From assembly GCA_963823165.1 (NCBI GenBank), contig CAWGKV010000041.1, positions 124,001 through 188,000 of the forward strand: a DNA stretch of 64,000 nt, written 5' to 3'. The notes beneath the pieces were generated by a model. That model was not told the origin of the DNA and ran no database searches. It saw only the letters and a program-made list of their open reading frames with translations. How positions within the stretch are numbered: the first letter of the stretch is position 1; each line of letters begins with the position of its first letter. This document shows positions 1 to 7,535 of this stretch, one piece after another. Position numbers and translations under genes: made by a program. The stretch is from Roseiarcus sp963823165. Its GTDB lineage: Bacteria > Pseudomonadota > Alphaproteobacteria > Rhizobiales > Beijerinckiaceae.

Positions 1-27
1 GTCTTCGAATGCGGGGGCGTCAGTCAT
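1..27 (-). CDS. 5' end of an unidentified gene, cut by the window edge
   Basis: Only nine codons are inside the window: an ATG at 27 reading M-T-D-A-P-A-F-E-D. A purine-rich stretch (AAGAGGAA, about 38-45) sits at proper spacing upstream, and the gene begins about 30 bases after the end of the BadH-like SDR on the same strand. It is therefore probably the next gene of the same catabolic operon. Nine residues are too few to assign a function. Confidence 0.5.
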
Positions 28-58
28 TGGCCAGGTGTTCCTCTTCAGGGTTGGAAGT

Positions 59-817
59 TCAGATCATGTTCATGCCGCCGGCGACGGAAATCGTCTGCCC
101 GGTGATGAAGCTTGCGTCTTCGGACGCGAGGAAGGCGACAATGCCGGCATAGTCCTCCGGTTCGCCCATGCGTTTGAGCGGAATGCCGCGCACCATCGCG
201 TCCTTCCACTTCACCGCCTGCTCGCCTTCGCCGACCACGCTCGCCATCATCGGCGTGTTGGTCGGACCGGGGCAGACGGCGTTGAGCAGCACGCCCTTGG
301 TCGCGAGCTCGCGCGCCACCGACTTGGTGAAGCTGATGAGGCCGCCCTTGCAGGCCGAATAGACGGCCTCGTTGCTCGTGCCGACCCGCGCGGCGTCGGA
401 AGCGATGTTGATGATCCGACCGCCCTTGCGCGCGACCATCAGCGGCGCAACGACATGATGGGTGTTCAGCGGTCCATAGAGGTTGATACGGATGATCTTG
501 TCCCACAGCGCCTGATCGGTCGAGAGAAACGGCGCCGGGCGGTCCCAGCCGGCGTTGTTGACCAGCGCCCAGATGGGGCCGAGCTGGCTCTCGACGTTCG
601 CAACGGCGGCGCTCACCGCCGCATAATCGCCGACGTCGAGTTCGTAGCTCCTGACTGTTGCGCCGCCGGCGAGCTTTTCCGTCTCCTTCGCCGCCTCCAG
701 CTTGAGGTCGAAGATGGCGACCTTGCAGCCCTCCTCGGCAAAGCGCAGCGTCAGAGCGCGCCCGATTCCCTGTCCTCCGCCGGTCACGACGGCGACTTTG
801 TCTTTCAATCCGCGCAA
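59..817 (-). CDS. SDR family oxidoreductase, BadH-like (2-hydroxycyclohexanecarboxyl-CoA dehydrogenase type)
   Basis: A 252-residue classical short-chain dehydrogenase. The N-terminal Rossmann motif is TGGGQGIG (about residues 12-19), NNAG follows near residue 88, and the catalytic Ser/Tyr/Lys lie in the SDAARVG...YSACKGG segment (about 140-160). It should reduce or oxidise a 3-hydroxyacyl-CoA with NAD(P)H. The run from 'LGP..ALVNNAGWD' through 'RIINIASDAARVGTS' to 'FITGQTISVAGG' closely recalls BadH of Rhodopseudomonas palustris, which oxidises 2-hydroxycyclohexanecarboxyl-CoA; that resemblance is from memory. The start is TTG at 817, preceded by a strong AAGGAGGA, 14 bases after the MarR gene. 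The exact substrate is unproven and FabG-like roles remain possible. Confidence 0.85.
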   Translation of the reverse strand: MRGLKDKVAVVTGGGQGIGRALTLRFAEEGCKVAIFDLKLEAAKETEKLAGGATVRSYELDVGDYAAVSAAVANVESQLGPIWALVNNAGWDRPAPFLSTDQALWDKIIRINLYGPLNTHHVVAPLMVARKGGRIINIASDAARVGTSNEAVYSACKGGLISFTKSVARELATKGVLLNAVCPGPTNTPMMASVVGEGEQAVKWKDAMVRGIPLKRMGEPEDYAGIVAFLASEDASFITGQTISVAGGMNMI

Positions 818-831
818 GGAAATCCTCCTTC

Positions 832-1320
832 TCAGCTTACGGTGTTCAAGTCGGCGCTCTCGGCCTCTTCCGCCTCGCCGCCGGCCATTTCGAGCAGCGT
901 CTCCTTCAGGGTGCGCAGCGTTTCGGCGGCCTGTTCGAGCGCCTCTTCGGGAATGCGGCTCAGGATCTCGAGCTCCACCGCTTCGACGCTTTCGCGGATG
1001 GCGCTGACGGTCTTCGCGCCGGCCCGCGTCAGGAAGACGCGTCGCGCCCGCCCGTCTTGATGGTCTGCGCGCCTCTCCACGAAGCCTGCCGCCTCCATGC
1101 GATCGAGCAGGCCGCCGACGGCAACCTTTGTCAGGTCAAGGTCCGCGGCGAGCGCGGTCTGGGTCATTCCGTCGCGTCGCGAAAGAAACGCCAGCACCCA
1201 CCATTGTGAACGCGTGATTCCGAGCGGCTTCAGGGCGCGGTCCACGACGACGCGGCGCAGCCGCGAGACGTCGTGGATCAGGAACCCGAAGCGAAGACTG
1301 GTGTTGAGATCTTTGGTCAA
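832..1320 (-). CDS. MarR family transcriptional regulator
   Basis: A 162-residue winged-helix regulator. The recognition region 'MTQTALAADLDLTKVAVGG' is followed by the wing motif 'ERRADHQDGRARRVFLT' (about residues 75-95), the usual MarR signature DxRxxR. Start is TTG at 1320 after GAGGAG. It lies between an acyl-CoA dehydrogenase and a BadH-like SDR in one minus-strand operon, so it probably represses this catabolic island and releases DNA on binding an acyl-CoA or free acid; BadR of R. palustris is a MarR regulator of a comparable pathway. Its likely operators are the palindromes at 3493-3510, 16370-16387 and perhaps 16261-16280. The regulator-site link is inferred; it is the only regulator gene inside the island. 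Confidence 0.88.
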   Translation of the reverse strand: MTKDLNTSLRFGFLIHDVSRLRRVVVDRALKPLGITRSQWWVLAFLSRRDGMTQTALAADLDLTKVAVGGLLDRMEAAGFVERRADHQDGRARRVFLTRAGAKTVSAIRESVEAVELEILSRIPEEALEQAAETLRTLKETLLEMAGGEAEEAESADLNTVS

Positions 1321-1344
1321 GTCGCTCTCCTCGCCTGCGGCCCC

Positions 1345-2517
1345 TCAGCCGCGCTTCGGCTTCGACGTCAAGCGCCCTTTGAACATTTCGCGCGCGATGA
1401 TGGTCTTCATCACCTCGATCGAGCCGCCCGCGATCTTGACGACGCGGGCGTCGGCGTAAGCGCGGCAAATGGGGTACTCCCACATGTAACCCCAACCGCC
1501 GAAGAGTTGCAGGCACTTGTCGACCGCCTCGCAGTGCAATTCCGACGTCACCATCTTCGCCATCGCGGCGTCGACAGCGTCCAGCTTTCCCTGACCGAAA
1601 AGGTCGATGCACTTGTCGGTGAAGACGCGCGCCATGGTCGCCCTCGCCTTGAGGTCTGCGAGCACGAATTGAGTGTTCTGAAAATCGGCGATCGTCTGAC
1701 CGAAAGCCTTGCGCTCCGCCGTGTAATCGACCGTCCAGTCGATGACGGTTTCGATGACCGTCGCCGAGCGGATCGCCTGCGCGAGGCGCTCTTGCGGCAG
1801 CTTGGTCATCATCAGCGCAAAGCCGCGTCCCTCCTGCCCCAGCATGTTTGAGGCGGGAACGCGCACGTTTTCGAAGAAGAGCTCGGAGGTGTCCTGCGCC
1901 TTCATGCCAAGCTTTTCAAGGTTGCGCCCGCGCGTGAAGCCCGGGCGGTCGGATTCAACGAGAAACAGGGTCACGCCGCCCGCGCCCGCGCTCGCGTCGG
2001 TCTTGGTCGCGAGCACGATGACGTCGCAGAGCTGTCCGTTCGAGATGAAGACCTTCTGACCGTTGATGACGAACCCGTCGCCGTCGCGTTTGGCATGGGT
2101 GCGGACCGCCTTGAGGTCGCTGCCGGCGTGCGGCTCCGTCATGCCGAGCGAGCCGATCGCCTCGCCTCGGACCATTTTCGGCAGCCAGCGACGCTTCTGC
2201 TCTTCCGTGCCGAAGGAGAGGATGTAGGTCGCCACGAGATCGGTATGAATGAGGAAGCCCGGCCCGCTGGCTCCGACCCGCCACAACTCCTCGAACACCA
2301 CGACATCAAACAGATAGTCGAGACCCAGTCCGCCGTATTCCTCCGGCACGGTGCAGCAGAGGAGCCCTTGCTCGCCCGCCTTGAGCCACAGCTCGCGCGG
2401 CACGATTCCGTCGTGCTCCCACTCAGCGTGATAAGGCGCAATTTCGTCCTCGACGAAGCGGCGGACGGTCTTGCGCCAAATCTCGTGCTCTTCGCCAAAC
2501 AGGGATCGCTCGATCAT
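1345..2517 (-). CDS. acyl-CoA dehydrogenase family protein
   Basis: A 390-residue FAD-dependent acyl-CoA dehydrogenase with the usual three-domain layout. The N-terminal helices include 'VPEEYGGLGLDYLF', the middle beta domain has the FAD signature 'GMTEPHAGSDLKAVRT' (about 125-140), and the C-terminal helical domain ends with 'GGWGYMWEYPICRAYADAR'. It oxidises an acyl-CoA to the 2,3-enoyl-CoA and passes electrons to ETF. At the site where short/medium-chain enzymes carry catalytic Glu (YEGT) it reads I-A-G-G-S, so the base may lie elsewhere, as in long-chain and isovaleryl-CoA types. Twenty-four bases separate it from the downstream MarR gene and 23 from the SDR upstream. Confidence 0.88.
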   Translation of the reverse strand: MIERSLFGEEHEIWRKTVRRFVEDEIAPYHAEWEHDGIVPRELWLKAGEQGLLCCTVPEEYGGLGLDYLFDVVVFEELWRVGASGPGFLIHTDLVATYILSFGTEEQKRRWLPKMVRGEAIGSLGMTEPHAGSDLKAVRTHAKRDGDGFVINGQKVFISNGQLCDVIVLATKTDASAGAGGVTLFLVESDRPGFTRGRNLEKLGMKAQDTSELFFENVRVPASNMLGQEGRGFALMMTKLPQERLAQAIRSATVIETVIDWTVDYTAERKAFGQTIADFQNTQFVLADLKARATMARVFTDKCIDLFGQGKLDAVDAAMAKMVTSELHCEAVDKCLQLFGGWGYMWEYPICRAYADARVVKIAGGSIEVMKTIIAREMFKGRLTSKPKRG

Positions 2518-2540
2518 GATCTCGTCTCACTTCGCGTCAT

Positions 2541-3440
2541 TCAGGCGTCGGGCGCGCGCTGCGCCTTGTCTTTCTGAGTCGAGCGTTGAATCGCTTCGCG
2601 CGCCGCGCGCCACTGCTCGTCGGTTAGCGCGGCCAGGTCTGCGAAGGTGGAGGGTCCGGCGAGATGCTGGCCGCCGTCGATCGCGATCGTCTGGCCGGTC
2701 AGGTAGTCGCAGGCGTCGGAGAGAAGGAAGACGATTAAGTTCTGCAATTCTTGAATCTGCCCGAAACGTCCGAGCGGCACGGTGTCCGGGCTCGTCGCGG
2801 AGGACCTTGCGTCGGGGATCGGGTTGAGTTTCTCCCAGGCGCCTTCGGTTGGGAAAGGCCCTGGGGCGGTCGCGTTGAGGCGGATGCCGTAGCGGCCCCA
2901 CTCCACGGCGAGCGACATCGTCATGGCGTGCAGCGCAGTCTTCGCCATGGCCGAAGGCACCACGAAAGCGGACCCGGTCCAAACCCAGGTGACGAGATTG
3001 CTCACGACCGACCCTTTGAGTCCGCCGGAAATCCAGCGCTTGCCGGCCGAGAGCGTGACGTGGAAGCTGCCGTCCATCACCGTCGAGGTGACGGCGCGAA
3101 AGCCTCGCGGGCTTAGGTCCTTGGTGGGAGCAATGAAATTGGCGGCGGCGTTGTTGACGAGGCCGGTCAGCGGGCCCTCCGTCCAAATCCGGTCCATCAT
3201 CGCCTCGACCTGATCGGGTTCCCTGACGTCGCAGACATGCGGAGACGCCGCCAAGGGACCCTGCGCGGAAATCTCGGCGGCGGCGTCCTCGAGCGCCTGG
3301 GGGCGGCGGCCGCAGATGTGCACTTTCGCGCCTTTCGCCGCGAGCGCCTTGCCGATCTCCCTGCCTAGTCCGCCGCCGCCGCCGGTGACGAGAACGGATT
3401 TGCCTTTCAGCGCATCGTCGCGAAAGATATCCATGCTCAT
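2541..3440 (-). CDS. SDR family oxidoreductase, 2,4-dienoyl-CoA reductase-like
   Basis: About 299 residues. The Rossmann motif TGGGGGLGREIG lies near the N terminus, 'CGRRPQALEDAAAEI' follows as in peroxisomal-type 2,4-dienoyl-CoA reductases, then 'LVNNAAANF' and the C-terminal 'DYLTGQTIAIDGGQHL'. The canonical Tyr-x-x-x-Lys is not obvious: the region reads 'PSAMAKTALHAM', again typical of the dienoyl-CoA reductase branch. Several in-frame starts exist; I chose ATG 3440 because AAGGGG precedes it by nine bases, whereas ATG 3461 has no ribosome site. It leads the minus-strand operon and diverges from the plus-strand operon across the palindrome at 3493-3510. A role in removing double bonds of unsaturated acyl-CoA is likely but not shown. 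Confidence 0.82.
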   Translation of the reverse strand: MSMDIFRDDALKGKSVLVTGGGGGLGREIGKALAAKGAKVHICGRRPQALEDAAAEISAQGPLAASPHVCDVREPDQVEAMMDRIWTEGPLTGLVNNAAANFIAPTKDLSPRGFRAVTSTVMDGSFHVTLSAGKRWISGGLKGSVVSNLVTWVWTGSAFVVPSAMAKTALHAMTMSLAVEWGRYGIRLNATAPGPFPTEGAWEKLNPIPDARSSATSPDTVPLGRFGQIQELQNLIVFLLSDACDYLTGQTIAIDGGQHLAGPSTFADLAALTDEQWRAAREAIQRSTQKDKAQRAPDA

Positions 3441-3492
3441 AATGGCATACCCCTTGGACATTGTGGGTTCGATGAGAATTTTGCCGTCATAT

Positions 3493-3510
3493 TGGTAAAC
3501 ATCTTTACAA
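3493..3510. promoter_or_regulatory. palindromic operator candidate in the divergent gap
   Basis: The sequence reads TGGTAA-ACATCT-TTACAA; its inner core GTAAA-N4-TTTAC is a perfect inverted repeat. It sits almost midway between the divergent starts at 3440 (minus) and 3563 (plus). The same half-sites with the same six-base spacing recur at 16370-16387 in the other divergent gap of the island. A MarR-type dimer site is the simplest reading; binding is inferred. Confidence 0.6.
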
Positions 3511-3562
3511 ATTGCCGGAAACCTGTCAAGGTCGTTTTGCGAACCTAGCCGAGGGTGGAAAC

Positions 3563-5008
3563 TTGAGTTCAAGCGAAGAGGCGTCGTTTCCCGAAAGAGG
3601 CGTTGCCGCTGTCGGCGCATACGCGCCGCTGCTGCGGCTTGACCGCGTCTCGGCCGCCCGGGCGCTGAAATTTTCCGGGCTCGGCGGCCGTGGCGCAGGC
3701 TTTCGCGCCGTCGCGGGCTGGGACGAGGACGCATTGACGATGGCGCTGGAAGCCGCGCGCCTCCTTAATCGCGCACCTGATGCGGTCAACTTCGCCTCGA
3801 CCTCCGCGCCCTTTCTCGAACGGTCGCATTCGACGCTGCTGATCGACGCGCTCGCCCTTCCGCCGCAAATGCGCGGACATGACGTGGCCGGGTCGCGCCG
3901 CTGCGCGGTCTCTGCTCTGCTGGACGCTTTGCTGGGGCGTGGCGAAACGCTGATCGCGGCAGGCGAGCGGCGGCCGGGGAGGCCTGGCAATGCTTTGCAT
4001 CTCATGCAAGGCGACGGCGGCGCAGCCGCGCTGGTCGCCGACGGCGGCGCGGCGCGGCTGATCGGCTGGGCGAGCCTGTCGCACGACCTCGTCGACCTCT
4101 ACGCCTCGCGCGAGCATCCTGACCCGTACCCTTATGAGGAGCGCTTCGTGCGCGAGACGAGCGTCGCCAAGGTGATCGCGCCCGCCATTCGCGCCGCGCT
4201 TTCGCGGGCGGGCCTGGAGCCGTCGGCGATCTCTCTGGCGGCCGTTCACGAGCCGCTCGCCGGCGCCTGGAAGGACATCGCGCGCGCGACGGGGGTCGGC
4301 GCGCCCAACACGGCGAGTGAGGTCGCCGAGAGTCTCGGCGATCTCGGGGCTGCGCATGCGCCGTTCGCTTTCGCGCTGGCCTCATCCAAGGCGCGCGCTG
4401 GGGACCGCGTGCTGCTCGCCGGCTTCGGCAGCGGCTGCGACGCGTTGATCTTCGAGATGACCGGGCCGATGCCGGGCGCGCAGTCGGCCGCCGAGGCGGT
4501 GAGTCGTGGGCTCGCCTTCGACGACTATGTGCGATTCCTCAGCCTCGACGGCGCGCTCGATCTCGATTGGGGCGCGCGTTCGGAGTTCGAACAGAAAGCG
4601 CAGGCGACGGTGCTCGAGCGCCACGGGCGAGACACGATCGGCTTCATCGGCGGGCGCGACGCCAAAGGCAACGTGCAATTCCCCAAGAGCCGCATCCCCG
4701 TGCGGCCCGACGCCGAAGGGCCAGAGCCGCTCGAGGACGTACGCCTCGCCGACGAGCTTGCGACTGTTGTCTCGGTCACCGCCGACCGGCTCAATTACAC
4801 GCCTGATCCGCCCTTCTGGTTCGGCCTTGTCCAGTTCGACAACGGCGCGCGGGTGATGATGGAGTTCACCGACGCCGGCCCTCGCGGCTTTTCCGTGGGA
4901 GATCGCGTCCGCATGCGGCTCCGGGTCAAGTCGCGCGACCGGCGGCGTGGCTTCCGCACCTATTTCTGGAAGGGGGCGCCGGCGGAGCGCCCAACGCTCG
5001 GAGTTTGA
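3563..5008 (+). CDS. thiolase-fold (HMG-CoA synthase/KAS III-like) protein with C-terminal DUF35 OB-fold domain
   Basis: About 481 residues. The N-terminal two-thirds looks like a 3-hydroxy-3-methylglutaryl-CoA synthase/ketoacyl synthase III fold, with a Cys at 'SRRCAVSALLDALL' in the usual nucleophile position, 'AVHEPLAGAW' and 'LLAGFGSGCDALIFE'. The last ~130 residues ('VSVTADRLNYTPDPPFWF' onward) resemble a DUF35 OB-fold, an acyl-CoA-binding accessory domain that partners thiolases and aldolases. It is translationally coupled (ATGA) to the SCP-x-like thiolase that follows, so the two may form a thiolase or retro-aldol complex. The start is TTG 3563, four bases after GAGGGTGG; a TTG at 3512 is also in frame but lacks a ribosome site. 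The reaction is unknown. Confidence 0.75.
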   Translation: MSSSEEASFPERGVAAVGAYAPLLRLDRVSAARALKFSGLGGRGAGFRAVAGWDEDALTMALEAARLLNRAPDAVNFASTSAPFLERSHSTLLIDALALPPQMRGHDVAGSRRCAVSALLDALLGRGETLIAAGERRPGRPGNALHLMQGDGGAAALVADGGAARLIGWASLSHDLVDLYASREHPDPYPYEERFVRETSVAKVIAPAIRAALSRAGLEPSAISLAAVHEPLAGAWKDIARATGVGAPNTASEVAESLGDLGAAHAPFAFALASSKARAGDRVLLAGFGSGCDALIFEMTGPMPGAQSAAEAVSRGLAFDDYVRFLSLDGALDLDWGARSEFEQKAQATVLERHGRDTIGFIGGRDAKGNVQFPKSRIPVRPDAEGPEPLEDVRLADELATVVSVTADRLNYTPDPPFWFGLVQFDNGARVMMEFTDAGPRGFSVGDRVRMRLRVKSRDRRRGFRTYFWKGAPAERPTLGV

Positions 5009-6210
5009 TGATGGCGAGCGGCGTCAAAGACAAGGTCGCGATCGTCGGCATGGGCTGCACGACCTTCGGCGAGCATTGGGACAAGGGCCCTGAAGACCTG
5101 ATGGTCGAGACCTTTGAAGAGGCGCTGGCGGACGCGAAGATCGCACGTTCGCAGATCGAAGCCGCTTGGATGGGGAACGCGCTCGACGACATCAATGTCG
5201 GGAACAGCGCCCTTCCTCTTGCGCATGCCCTGCGCCTCAAGACCATTCCGGTGTCGCGCGTCGAGAACATGTGCGCGACCGGCTCGGAGGCCTTGCGCGC
5301 GGCGGTTTACGCGGTTGCCGCGGGGGCGGTCGATTTTGCGCTCGCGCTCGGTGTCGAAAAGCTGAAGGACACGGGCTACGGCGGGCTGCCGTTGCGGACG
5401 AAGGGCCTCGCAAACGACCTTTGGCTGCCCTATGGCTCGGCGCCAGGGTCGTTTGCGCAGCTCGCCGGCGCCTATGCGGCGAAGCATCGCTTCAACAGCG
5501 GCGATTTGAAGCGGGCGATGGCGCACGTGAGCTGGAAGAGCCACCAAAATGCGGTGACGAACCCGCGCGCGCATCTGCGCAAGCCCGTTGAGATCGAGAC
5601 GATTCTGAAGGCGCCAATGATCGCCGATCCGCTCGGTCTTTACGATTGTTGCGGCGTCTCCGACGGGGCTGCCTGCGCGATCGTCACGACGCCGGACATC
5701 GCCCACGGACTCGGAGTCGCCAACCCCGTCACCGTGAAGTCAGTGCAGCTCTCGGCGAGCCACGGCTGGGAGATGCAATATGGCGCGTGGGACGGGAGCT
5801 ATGTCCTCAACACCCGCGAGGCCGCCAGGCGCGCATACGCGGAAGCCGGCCTGAAGGACCCTCGCTCCGATCTTTCCTTGACCGAGGTGCACGACTGCTT
5901 CTCCATCACCGAGCTCGTGACGATGGAAGATCTCGGCCTCTCTGCGGAAGGGCGTGCCCCGCAGGATATTCTGAAAGGCCGATACGATCGCGGCGGCGCG
6001 CAGCCCTGCCAGGTCGACGGCGGCCTCAAGTGCTTCGGCCACCCGGTCGGCGCCTCCGGCCTGCGCATGGCCTATGAGGTCTATTCTCAGCTCTTGGGCC
6101 GGGCCGGCTCGCGCCAGCTCGCCAAAGTTGATTTCGGGCTCACGCACAATCTGGGCGGCGCGCCGTTCAACAGCGTCGCCGCCGTGTCGATCTTCGGCCG
6201 GCTGAACTGA
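5008..6210 (+). CDS. thiolase family protein (SCP-x/acetyl-CoA acetyltransferase-like)
   Basis: A 400-residue thiolase-superfamily protein. The active-site Cys lies in 'SRVENMCATGSEALRAAVY' (about residue 90), His in 'LTEVHDCFSITEL' and in 'CFGHPVGASGLRM' near the C terminus, the arrangement seen in SCP-x-type and lipid-transfer-type thiolases. It should cleave a 3-ketoacyl-CoA, or act as an aldolase together with an OB-fold partner. Its ATG at 5008 overlaps the stop of the preceding thiolase-fold/OB-fold gene, implying coupled synthesis; GGAG precedes it. ATG 5011 is equally possible. It supplies the chain-shortening step of the island. Confidence 0.88.
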   Translation: MMASGVKDKVAIVGMGCTTFGEHWDKGPEDLMVETFEEALADAKIARSQIEAAWMGNALDDINVGNSALPLAHALRLKTIPVSRVENMCATGSEALRAAVYAVAAGAVDFALALGVEKLKDTGYGGLPLRTKGLANDLWLPYGSAPGSFAQLAGAYAAKHRFNSGDLKRAMAHVSWKSHQNAVTNPRAHLRKPVEIETILKAPMIADPLGLYDCCGVSDGAACAIVTTPDIAHGLGVANPVTVKSVQLSASHGWEMQYGAWDGSYVLNTREAARRAYAEAGLKDPRSDLSLTEVHDCFSITELVTMEDLGLSAEGRAPQDILKGRYDRGGAQPCQVDGGLKCFGHPVGASGLRMAYEVYSQLLGRAGSRQLAKVDFGLTHNLGGAPFNSVAAVSIFGRLN

Positions 6211-6222
6211 GGGAGGCGCTGC

Positions 6223-6675
6223 TTGGCGGGAAGATATTTTGAGGAATTCACGGTCGGCCAGACCTTCGTGCATGAGATCCGCCGCACAGTGACGGACATG
6301 GACAACATCCTGTTCTCGGCGCTGACCTACAATCCCGCGGCGATCCACATCGATCATGAATACGCCAAGACGACCGAGTTCGGGCGGCCGCTCATCAATT
6401 CAATCTTTACCCTCGGGCTGGTGGTCGGATTGTCGGTGCAGGACACGACGCTCGGCACCACCGTCGGCAACCTCGGCTGGGAGGAGGTCGCCTTTCCAAA
6501 GCCGGTCTTCGCCGGCGACACGATACGCGCCGAAACGAAGGTCGTCGCCTTGCGCGACAGCAAATCGCGCCCGGACCAGGGCATCGTGACCTTCGAGCAT
6601 CGCGGCTTCAATCAGCGCAACGAAGTCATCGCGACCTGTCGGCGCGTCGCGCTCATGCTGAGGAAGCCGGCATGA
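6223..6675 (+). CDS. MaoC family dehydratase (hot-dog fold)
   Basis: A 150-residue single hot-dog protein. 'RTVTDMDNILFSALTYNPAAIHID' contains the Asp/Asn-Pro...His pattern of R-specific enoyl-CoA hydratases, and 'FGRPLINSIFTLGLVVG' follows as in MaoC proteins. It likely hydrates an enoyl-CoA or, beside the CitE-like lyase it overlaps, acts like a mesaconyl-CoA hydratase. The start is TTG 6223 with GGGAGG seven bases upstream. The gene overlaps the lyase by four bases (ATGA). MaoC-CitE pairs are common in branched dicarboxyl-CoA chemistry, so this pairing is informative, but the substrate is inferred. Confidence 0.85.
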   Translation: MAGRYFEEFTVGQTFVHEIRRTVTDMDNILFSALTYNPAAIHIDHEYAKTTEFGRPLINSIFTLGLVVGLSVQDTTLGTTVGNLGWEEVAFPKPVFAGDTIRAETKVVALRDSKSRPDQGIVTFEHRGFNQRNEVIATCRRVALMLRKPA

Positions 6676-7535
6676 GGCTGCGCTCGCTGCTGTTCGTCCC
6701 CGGCGATTCGGAACGCAAGTTTGCCAAGGCGAAGACCTTCGGCGCCGACGCGCTGATCCTCGACCTCGAGGACTCCGTCGCGCCGGCGCAGAAGCCCGCC
6801 GCCCGGAAGATCGTTGAGAAGCTTCTCGACGACCCTTCGCCGCGCGATTGGTCCTTCTTTGTCCGCGTCAATGCGCTCGACACGGGCCTTGCGCTCGACG
6901 ATCTCGCGGCTGTCGTGAAGCCGGGTCTCGACGGACTCCTAATCCCGAAGGCCAACGGCGCCGACGACATCGCACGCTTCGGACATTATCTCGACGCACT
7001 CGAGACGAAGGCCGGTATGCCGCTCGGCTCGGTCAAATTAGCGGTCGTCGCCACCGAAACGGCGAAGGCGATGTTCGCGCTCGCCTCCTATGCCCCGGCG
7101 CATCCGCGGCTGGTCGCGCTGACCTGGGGCGCGGAAGACCTTTCCGCCGCACTCGGCGCGACCGACAACAAGGAACCGGACGGCGCCTGGACGTTTCCCT
7201 ATCAGGTCGCGCGCGCGCAATGCCTGTTCGCCGCAACCGCCGCCGAAGTCACGCCGATCGACACGATCCACGCCGACTTTCGCGATGTGGAAGGGCTCGA
7301 GCGCGATTGCCGCCGTTCTCGTCGTGAGGGTTTCCTCGGACGCATGGCGATCCATCCCGACCAGGTCGCGACGATCAACCGCTGCTATGCACCCTCGGAG
7401 GCCGAGATCGCGCATGCGCGCCGCATCGTCGAAGCTTTCGCCGCCAACCCGAACGCGGGAACGATCGGCGTCGACGGCAAGATGGTCGACATCCCGCATT
7501 TGAAGGCGGCGCAAAAGACACTGGCCTCGATCTGA
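6672..7535 (+). CDS. HpcH/HpaI aldolase/citrate lyase beta (CitE)-like CoA ester lyase
   Basis: A 287-residue TIM-barrel lyase. 'LRSLLFVPGDSERKFAKA' and 'GADALILDLEDSVAP' are the hallmark N-terminal motifs of the CitE/malyl-CoA lyase family; 'VATETAKAMFALASYA' and 'LTWGAEDLSAALGA' carry the conserved metal- and substrate-binding acids, and 'GFLGRMAIHPDQV' lies near the end. It would cleave a 3-hydroxy-dicarboxyl- or beta-hydroxyacyl-CoA to acetyl- or propionyl-CoA plus an oxoacid, or hydrolyse such an ester. The ATG overlaps the MaoC stop. Whether it acts on malyl-CoA, methylmalyl-CoA or another ester cannot be told from sequence. Confidence 0.86.
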   Translation: MRLRSLLFVPGDSERKFAKAKTFGADALILDLEDSVAPAQKPAARKIVEKLLDDPSPRDWSFFVRVNALDTGLALDDLAAVVKPGLDGLLIPKANGADDIARFGHYLDALETKAGMPLGSVKLAVVATETAKAMFALASYAPAHPRLVALTWGAEDLSAALGATDNKEPDGAWTFPYQVARAQCLFAATAAEVTPIDTIHADFRDVEGLERDCRRSRREGFLGRMAIHPDQVATINRCYAPSEAEIAHARRIVEAFAANPNAGTIGVDGKMVDIPHLKAAQKTLASI

